From the NCBI GenBank assembly GCA_015680685.1, contig MNCI01009650.1, positions 952,141 through 1,016,140 on the forward strand: a DNA stretch of 64,000 nt, read 5' to 3'. Positions 55,920 through 64,000 of this stretch are shown here, piece after piece. Within the stretch, counting starts at the first letter, position 1, and the number at the start of each line of letters is the position of its first letter. The notes under the pieces are model-generated. The model was given only the letters and a program-made list of their open reading frames with translations. It did no database searches and was not told the origin of the DNA. This DNA comes from Gnetum montanum. Taxonomy: Eukaryota > Streptophyta > Gnetopsida > Gnetales > Gnetaceae. The position numbers and the translations under genes were made by a program.

Positions 55920-57770
55920 CTTGTTCATGCTTTTGATGTTACGGTATGTCTTTGAGTTATGCTTATTAGCTTATTTAAATTTTTAGCATTATGTTTTTTT
56001 GTGCATATATATTTAATTATATATTTTCAGTTATTTTGCACTAACCTAGTAGATGAGTTTGGTAGGCTTTTAGGGAGGCTATGGTATAAACATCTAAGGC
56101 ATGTGATGACATGGGAAAAGTTTTTGTGAGAATGATATTATTTTATTAATTAAAATAATTAGGGTGTGTGCTATTTTGATTTAAATGTTTTTACCATGGT
56201 TTGTTGTTTTTGTGAGGGGTTACATGAGTTATGAAAGGTTTTGAAATAGATTTCATTAATTGTATTTTTATTTTTAAAAATTAGGTTAGAATTGTTACAT
56301 GTGAGTTTTTAGTAATTTTCTACAAAAACCGTACAGTCCATTTTTTTTGAGCACTTTGACATCCATTTCTTTGATATGAAAGCATTGTTAGATTGGAGGC
56401 TTGTGCTAGTATTATGAAAACTTCATTAGTTCATAATCATGGTTATGCAAGAGAGCATAGTAAGTTTACGTATTTCTTGTGAATTTTTCTTTTGTTCTCA
56501 GGTGAGTTATCTTGGTATTTTCTCCTATTTGGTTTGGTTATTAGGTTTGTGTTTATTAGCATGGATCAAGTTGTATTAAATTTCTTTTAGATATGTATGC
56601 ATTCATGAATGGGATTAGGTCTTGTTTTCAATGTGTAGATTTACCTCATTGTTATGATTAATTCACTTGTTTCTTTGCTAAAAATTTTATTATTTTTAGC
56701 TAATTTTAGGAAAAGAGGGCTTTATAAGAATTCATCATATCAACTATTTTGGGCTAAGTATTACACATTAGACTTATATCTAGATGTTTTTATGTTTGCT
56801 TCATCATTGATCTAATTGGGTTTTAGCCATTTTGTTAAATGCATAAACAAGCATCAAGCACAAGGTAAATGTAATAACTTGTATTTTTGTATTCTTAGGT
56901 TGAACTTCTACCTTATGAATTCGTGTTCATTCATTCTTTGGATGTTATGGTATGCCTTTAAGTTACGAGTATTATCTAATTTAGATGTTCAACATTATGC
57001 TTTTTATGCATGTATATTTAATTATGGTTTGCACTAACTTGGTGGATGAGTTTGACATGCTTTCATGGAGGTTATGGTATGGGAATGTGAGACATGATGG
57101 CATGGCTAGATTTTATATGAGCATGATATTATTTTATTAGTTAAAATAATTGTGGTATGTGCTATTTTGATGTAAATTTTTTCTCCATATTTGTTGGATT
57201 TGAAGAAGATTATGTGAATTATGAAAGATTATATGATATAATTCTAGAATTTTTTTATTTTTAGAAATTAGGTTAGAATTGCTACATGTGAGCTTTAGTA
57301 GTTTTCTACAAAAATTCCATACTCCATTCTTTTAGGATTTTTGGCATCCTTTTCTTCGGCATGAAAGTGCTATTGAATTGAAGGCTTGTGATAGTATTAT
57401 GGGGTTTTGCTAGTTCATGTGTGTGGTTGTGTGACAGAGCATGAGTGAGTTTGTGCATTGCTGCATTATCTTGGTAAATTTTTTTCTTAGGTTTATTTTA
57501 ATTTATAGGGATTAAGTTTTACTAAAATTCTTTCATATTTGTATGTATTTATGATTGGGTTCCATTTTGAACATGTATATTTATCCAACATTATGATTAA
57601 TTCACTTATTACTTTGCTAAACATTATATTATTTTTTGTCAATTTTGGGAAAAGAAGATTTATAAGAATCAGTCATATTAATTATTTTGGATGGGGCATT
57701 ATACCTATGATTTTTATTTGTGTTATGTTTTCCTGGTCATAAATCTAATTGGGTTTTGATCATAGATTGA
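55920..57770 (+). repeat. Tandem duplication of a roughly 0.95-1.0 kb unit
   Basis: Landmarks recur in the same order about 1 kb apart: GTTA(C/T)GGTATG (55938 and 56945), TTTGCACTAAC (56035 and 57028), GAGCATGATATTATTTTATT-like (56129 and 57118), TGAAAG(C/T)(A/G)-TTG (56377 and 57361) and ATCTAATTGGGTTTT (56811 and 57744). Divergence is high, so the duplication is old. Confidence 0.75.
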
Positions 57771-58379
57771 AAAATAGGATTGGATTGGCAAATTGGCAAT
57801 CCTTTCCATAAATCAGATTCGAAAAATCTGAATAAATTGGTGTAAGAATCAGATTAAAATTGTTAATATTAGAAAAATAGAATAATTATATTCACCCATG
57901 TTGATAGTTGCAATTTCCAATATTTTTTTTATCTAAGAGCTCAGTTAAAGTGGAAAATCAAATATAGAAATTTTAGTTTTCCATTGGCATCCAAATTAGT
58001 AATAAACAATATAGTAAACTTAAAAGATCAATAAAATAATAATATGATTTAATAGATTAATTGTCCAGTTTGATTTTGAATCCGCTTCAAAGTTGCATTG
58101 CGATATATCATAGATCTTGCAATTAATCTCATATTTCTCAAGCTATGGTTTTGACTGTTTCATTAGATTCTTAGTCATTATTATTTTATGAGCTTTTAAT
58201 TGTTCCACCTAGGATTTGGACCCTTTGGTATAGTGTACGCCTTTTTGTCACTTTTCTTTTCATGTTAAGATCTAATTATGACTTTTGGTTTATTGCTATG
58301 GCATTTCAATATCCCTTATCATTTTTCATTTATTTCAAGAGCATTTGAAGCTATTTTCTTACTTAGATTTTGCATTGAA

Positions 58380-58790
58380 ACCATGAGTCTACCATAGGTT
58401 ATGGTGAGACTACCAGTGCTAACCACAAGTTGTGACTAGGGCTTGATATCTTATCATAGGTTATGGTGAGGTTATAAACTACCCTGTAGCCTTCATTCAT
58501 ATTGTTAGTCTTTATTTTGAGTAAACTTACTTTTCCATGAGTTGTGATCATGTCATGGTCAGCCATAACAAGTTGTGGTGAAGTTGTGGTTAAGCCTTCC
58601 TTATAGTTTTTGTCATTTTAAGTAATTTCAAGGGATTTTTAGCTAATGATGGGTTGTGGTCAAGTTATGGTTAGCCAATCATGGATCATGATTAGGTTGT
58701 GGTCAAGTTATTTTTGTTTTAGTTTCTACTAGTGATTTTTCTGAGTTAACCATGAGTCCTTGTTAGATTATGGTGAGGTTGTGGTCTTTT
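58380..58790. repeat. Degenerate repeats of a GTTGTGGT(C/G)AAGTTATGG unit
   Basis: At least six partial copies of AGGTTATGGTGAGGTT or GTTGTGGTCAAGTTATGG alternate with short spacers inside the LTR-like region. Confidence 0.6.
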
Positions 58791-59621
58791 GATTTTTCCA
58801 TTTTGAGTCTATATTATCATTGGAGCTTAGTTTGATATGTTTTGATATCTTTGGACTATGTTTGACATTGTTCAATATGTCTCGATCATGTAGGAATGTT
58901 GGAATTAATCCTGAAGTTGATTGTAACTTCTTGTTATAACTTTTGCATGTTTTGACTTTTTGGCTATTCGTAGTGATGGTCTACCATCAACATTTGGCTC
59001 AATTTTTGTATGAGTTGTACATATATAATTTGTTATTTAATTTGTAAAATACTCATAACCACAATTCATACCTTAAAAATGAGTGTAGTGCATTCTAGCC
59101 TCCTTGTTTATAGATTGATGAGTTAAAGTAAACAATGTAGTTTGATTAGATTTCTGTTTGATGTCTAGATCTATGTGTGATGTGTATTCTATGATGTTTG
59201 CATTTTTTGTAGATACTAACATGTGTTGCAAGCTAGCATCCTTCATCTAGCCACCATAAGACTTGCTCTCAATTTATCTAGATGAGATACATGATTTCTT
59301 ACTTAATGTATACTAACCACTCTTTTATGTTTAGGTCACTAGAGCTAGATGGAGTAAGGAGGTATCTAGATATTTGATGATGATATTTGGATTTTATGTG
59401 CATGCTTATTTTTATATCTTTAGTTTATGTATCTATTTGAAATATTATGACATTTTATAGACATGTATCAAATATTCCATTTTATGTATTATGTTTTGAA
59501 TGATGGATATTTATATGTATTGCTGAACATGTATTGGTACTACTGGATTTTTATGATTATGTAATAAATTTTAAATTTATATGCTATTATTCATTTTTAG
59601 TTTAGCATTAGCTTTATTTCT

Positions 59622-59648
59622 ACACACGCACACACATACATACATACA
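59622..59648. repeat. CA / ACAT microsatellite
   Basis: CACACGCACACACATACATA followed by CATACAC. Confidence 0.8.
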
Positions 59649-59855
59649 CTATTTAATTATTATTTATATTCTTTTTTTGTTAATATCTTTCCTTTCCATT
59701 AGTCATGATTTAATTGAATTTCCTTTTGTTTCCTTATTGCTACTTTAGTTTGATTCAATTTTTAGTTACTTTTACCATGACCATTCGTTTGTTAGGCATT
59801 CTATACCTAATGTAATGTTGTATAACCAAAGGTGAGAAAGGAGGATATTACAAGC

Positions 59856-59873
59856 TAGTATCAAAGTGTAGGT
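59856..59873 (+). promoter_or_regulatory. Primer-binding site, initiator Met tRNA type, decayed
   Basis: TAGTATCAAAGTGTAGGT matches TGGTATCAGAGC-type sites with G-to-A and C-to-T changes and lies three bases after the LTR end. Confidence 0.7.
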
Positions 59874-59908
59874 TTAATGATTTCTTTATTTTATATTATT
59901 GTGCCTAG

Positions 59909-61030
59909 TAATGGCAGGTGCTACAGGTGGATGTGGTTGTGGTAAGAGAATGAATGATAGACCCAAAAATTTAGTTTGATATCTAATTTTACTCTTAATC
60001 TGATGAAGCAGTATGTAATTACTCCTCAATTAAAGACTATTACTTATACTCCTATTTGTACTCTTAATACTAATGAGGAGATTAGTCAGTTAGATATCAA
60101 TCAGTATTTGTTCCATTCCTTTGTTAGCATATAGAGAAGAACTTGAACACACTAATGATGTTTATTTTTCAGGGAGTGATAGTGGTGGTAGACAACTAAT
60201 GGAACATGAGCTTATGAAATAACTTTGTAAGTTGGGATCACATATCTTTCATGGTAAGGAGGACCCTATTGTTGTCACTAAGTGGTTGAAGAAGATCATG
60301 AAAATATTCATTATAATGAGTTGTACTTCCACATAACAAGGTCAATTAGTGACCAACCAATTCAAAGGTTCTACTATTTGTTGATGGGTTACTTAGGAGA
60401 AGATACATCACCAAGAGAACTCTGATGTTCATTGGAATAAGTTATTGATTACTTTAAATAAGCATTATAGTCCTTCAAATTTTATGAAAAGTAAAGCAAA
60501 TGATTTTTATCATCTCTATTAGGGAAATCAAACCATGATTGAGCATGATTACAAGTTTTTAAAGTTAGACATGTATGTGCGTCACATACATTTTGATGAG
60601 AGGACTAGAGCAAACCATTTCTTTTATGATCTTTGTACATTCATTAAGAACTAGTTACTTTCCCTACATCTTTAGACATATAAGGATACATAGGTTCATG
60701 TGATGGACTTAGAATGTTGTCAATTGTTGGTAGTGTTGCATCACAATCATTCTTAGAAGATATGTTAAACCTCTTCTGGGAAGTCTAGTGAGTTGAAGTG
60801 GGCTTAGGATTCTAGATTTGATAGGCAACAATAGTAGCTACAATAACAAACTTTCAATGATTAGACCACTTGCAGATCCATTACTTGTTAGGGTTATGGA
60901 AAGATTGGATATATGCAGAAGAATTACCTCAATTACTATAATTGTGACTAGTTAGGTCACAAGAGATTCAAGAATATGAAGCATTTAAGAATTGATGCTT
61001 CTAAAAAATATAGTAAACTAATAGGTGATT
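59909..61030 (+). pseudogene. Chromovirus-like gag relic
   Basis: Starts with MAGATGGCGCGKRM, a Gly/Arg-type opening common in this lineage. SHIFHGKEDPIVVTKWLKKI at about 60240-60300 is the capsid start. A later block reads LNKHYSPSNFMKSKANDFYH, then MIEHDYKFLKLDMYVRHIHF and DERTRANHFFYDL. A decayed Cys/His region (YYNCD, then LGHKRFKNMK) at about 60935-60985 is the former zinc knuckle. Numerous stops. Pol is not found downstream. Confidence 0.7.
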
Positions 61031-63495
61031 AAGAAGACACTTGTTGCACTTGAAAAATTCGATCACTGAAAAAAAATAAAAAAATCTAAGTGTGGAAATA
61101 GTTTTTGACCTTGAATCCTAAGGGCCTCTAAGAAAGAGGGTTCAAGAAGGCCTAGATGGTCTTGCCAATTATCCAAAGACTTAAAGAATGTAAATGAAGA
61201 AAAATGAAATTGCAGATTCAAATGAAGATAAACATAGAATTAAACTTGAAATGAAATCTACACTACAAATAAATTGATAAACTTTATTGAAATAGCAAAA
61301 GTACAGAGTTCAAGGAGTACAGATTATGTGCTCAAATGCACAAGAAGCTTATTTGGATGGAGATTAAAGCTTGTTGGAGCTGGCAGGTTGTATTCTATAC
61401 TAAAACTCTATATTCTAGGTACTTCCTAATCCCAATCATTAAGAGCTTCTTGCTAGTTCTCCCTTGAATCTAAAACTTTGATGAAGGTGGTGTAAATGAT
61501 GGTGTTTGACCCTTATAGCAATGGGACTATGTTGAGAGTCTCTGGTACTCAGGTAGATACCAATATGCTACAAAAGTTTTTCAAATGCCAAAATGAGTTT
61601 TTAGTACTCAAGGTTACAAAGATTGTTAGGGTGCTTGGTTGTAAAAAATGTTCAGAACCTGCATAATGCATTTGAGTTTGGCTTTTATTGGTTTCAAGGT
61701 TTCTAATTTTAGGCTACAAAATTTTTCCATGATTGTTGATAAATTGATGCTATTTGCAGGTGTAACAAGCCATAATTCTTAGCATAGTTTTCCATTTGTG
61801 GTAAGTTTTGACATCCAAAGGCCATCAAATCACACCAAATACTAAAACTAGTAAACAAACTTTTGTGACTATGTTGGCTTCACCTCAACTGCGCCAGCCT
61901 TGGAGAGCTATCCTAGCATTATTGAAATTTGTTGGGAAATATGATAACTACACTAGCCATGTGAAGATTGTTGAAAATTTGAGATGACTATGCTGGCCAT
62001 GCTACAACCATTGAAAATTGTGATGACTATGCTGGCCATTGTTGGAAAAATGGAAAACCCAATAATTACAACATAGGGTGTGTGTAGTTTCCATGCTAGG
62101 TTTTATGAAAACTACATTGGAAATTGTTGGAAAATTGAAAAACCAACACCATTAATACTAGGTATAGGTGGTTACAGCGTAGTTGAGGCTAAATCCCCAC
62201 AAAAAGCCATTAAAATGCCAAATCTGGTAGTTCCCAAGGCATTTTTAACCTTTCCAAGTCCAAATATAAACATGACATTACTATTTCCAATTGGGAAGTG
62301 AGGCAGTAGCAACTTATAAGGCATTTTTTAATCCCAAAAAGTTAACGTATGCAAGATTGCAACTCATGGGCCACAAACCTTACATTTACAATAGAATCTT
62401 GCCTCAACTTGGGTGGTGAAGGTTTACAAGTTACAACATGAATTTTCTTGGTGGTGTTTCATTGGTTCCTCTATTCATGTTTGAAGGATTGACCCATGAG
62501 ACATTAGCAAAGAATACAAAACACCATTGTAGGTTCATCACCAATGTTCCTTCTCCATGCTTGATTCAATAGTGTTGAACCATTCCAAAGAGTGCTTGTG
62601 ATGATGAGATAGGGTTACGGTGAGGTGATATAGGATAAATGTTGTATTTGGCTATATGGAAATGGTCATGAGGGTTAACAATAATTTCCATATGTTGATA
62701 TCATGGTTATATCATGGCAGTGATATTTTGAATGATCAATAAGGTCTTCATGCTTTGTGCTTTGAAGTGTTGGTCACTCAGTAATGTTTTCAAGGAACTA
62801 CACTTTACTGCAAGGTTTCTTTGATTATTAGACTCTTTCCTTTGTATGTTTAGAGCCATTGATTTGTCTTTAATTCTTCATCGGCCTTTTAGCTTCTTGG
62901 CAATTTGGTTCTCCATTTTTTTAGGGTGAAACCTTCTTCGGGTTTCATTGCCAAGGCCAAGTTTGATTTGGTTTTCCCATTGAATAAGATGTGTTATATT
63001 CAATGGACTTGGTGGATCACGATGAAGGAAATGTCAAATGGCCATAATGCATGAGTGCCAAACATAGGTCAACATTGTTGTTTAGTATATGGAAGGCTAT
63101 AATTAAGCTACAAGATGGTGGCTCAAGGGGCAATAACGGGAGTGTGATGTGAAACAAGCACCCTTGGCATGGTAGGACAAGCTAACCAAATCTTATGCAT
63201 CAAAGTCACATTGTAACTTGCTGCTGTAATGAGTTCCACCTTTACAATGACTTTAGGCTTTACCCTACAAACAAAACTCCAAGAGAATACAAAATAGGAC
63301 AAATAAAACATGTTCTTACATGATAATACATAAGGCCACATGAGATAATTAGCAAGCTAGATGACCACAGGTCCTTATTATTACAAAGTTTTATAGTCCA
63401 CTTATTGTACAAAAAGAGATAGAGAAAATAATTTTGGCTCACTTGTTATTGATCATCACTATGATTATGGATGTTAATGTCGGTACCTACCAAGA
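61031..63495. other. Unassigned; repeats of ATGACTATGCTGGCCAT
   Basis: No coding similarity recognised. Between about 61860 and 62050, three degenerate copies of a roughly 55-60 base unit contain ACTATGCTGGCCAT and TTGAAAATTG. It may hold the 3' LTR of the minus-strand gypsy element on the right edge. Confidence 0.35.
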
Positions 63496-64000
63496 AAATG
63501 TGTTAGATGTAATATGGTTTTAGATAGGAATGATTGATAAGATTGGCCAACTCATTCTCATTCATGTCTGCCACCTTGAAGGCTTCATTGCCATAGGCCT
63601 TAGTAATCAAGAAAGGCCCTTCCCAATTGGCTAAGAACTTGTTCGCATGGTCATGGATAGCCTTGAGAACTAGGTCTCCCTTCCTGATCTTTCATTTGTT
63701 TAGGACATAAAGATGTTGTTGTTTTTGCCTCTCTTGATATCACTCAATGTTAGCAAATGTTTGTACCCATTACTCTTCTACTAAGTCCAAGTCCATGGTA
63801 CATAAATACTTGTTCTATTCATCATTGATGAAGTTTGATAGAGCTACTCTTAGCAATGGAACTTGCAATTCAAGAGGAAAAACATCTTCAGAATCATAAA
63901 CTAGTCTATATGGATTTATGTTGGTGGCTGTTTGATAGGTTGTTCAATAGGTCCAAAGTGCATGGACTAGCCTCTCATACCACTTGCATCTATTTTTGTT
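63496..64000 (-). pseudogene. Gypsy integrase C-terminal relic, runs off right edge
   Basis: The minus frame from the edge reads CKWYERLVHALWTY, then PYRLVYDSEDVFPLELQVPL. It continues with IRKGDLVLKAIHDHANKFLA, NWEGPFLITKAYGNEAFKVA and NLINHSYLKPYYI before a stop near 63505. This is the integrase tail of a non-chromovirus gypsy element, ending in the WEGP-type domain. It is more distant from elements 2 and 4 than they are from each other. Two or three stops. Confidence 0.8.

Larger units (their letters stand above)
55875..59852 (+). repeat. Long LTR-like region of the chromovirus, about 4 kb
   Basis: It lies between an integrase tail (left) and a primer site plus gag (right), all on plus, so it should be one or more LTRs. 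It ends GATATTACA at 59852. Chromoviruses of the Tekay/Del type are known for LTRs of several kb. The start is not sharp. The interior contains a roughly 1-kb tandem duplication and a degenerate repeat block, listed separately. Confidence 0.55.

Overview
The window looks like intergenic DNA from a seed plant with a large, repeat-rich genome. It holds one intact intron-containing gene, and almost everything else is old, stop-riddled and often nested retrotransposon sequence with no recent copies. A gymnosperm is plausible because of the age, depth of nesting and AT-rich decay of the elements, but the sequence alone does not prove it. There are no bacterial or organellar signatures, CRISPR arrays or recognisable tRNA/rRNA genes.

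Layout. (1) 1-5.0 kb: a minus-strand LTR element with a gag relic (2.6-5.0 kb) and a U3/TATA region running off the left edge (1-0.9 kb). Where pol should lie there are pieces of unrelated host genes, all in the gag orientation: an RBM25-like RRM, a condensin CAP-G HEAT segment and possibly an ATG8-interacting-protein-like tail. (2) 5-7.5 kb: unassigned DNA with a 21-bp minisatellite. (3) 7.5-25.9 kb: a three-deep nest. A minus-strand Ty3/gypsy element is split by a plus-strand, pol-less element with Copia-type (initiator-Met) primer site at 9411-23076. That element is split by a minus-strand gag-plus-3'-ORF element at 11422-20002, which has a perfect ATAAC target duplication. (4) 28.9-41 kb: a minus-strand relative arranged gag-LTR-3'ORF. 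Its 3' ORF is interrupted by a 9.9-kb plus-strand gypsy element (30805-40739, target duplication ATCAA). (5) 42.8-48 kb: an intact WDR70-type WD40 gene with nine coding exons. (6) 50.9-51.9 kb: an unprocessed partial duplicate of that gene. (7) 51.9-55.2 kb: an L1-type LINE on plus followed by an RTE-type LINE on minus. (8) 55.3-61 kb: a chromovirus-like arrangement of integrase tail, about 4 kb of LTR and gag on plus. (9) The right end carries a minus-strand gypsy integrase tail that leaves the window.

Several gypsy relics (7.5/23-26, 11.4-20, 28.9-30.8/40.7-41 and 30.8-40.7 kb) share the same gag type, PPT and LTR layout, so they are one extended family. Each LTR type has a short palindrome-rich array immediately upstream of its TATA box. 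In the 11.4-20 kb element the same TATA-plus-GATATC module also occurs internally, just upstream of the 3' ORF, which makes it a candidate separate promoter. That module and the host-gene-fragment cluster at the left edge are the most interesting observations.

Limits: coordinates of decayed elements are approximate. Family names rest on motif recognition by eye, and no database search was run. The window has a 774-base N gap and three single N positions that look like unsized joins.
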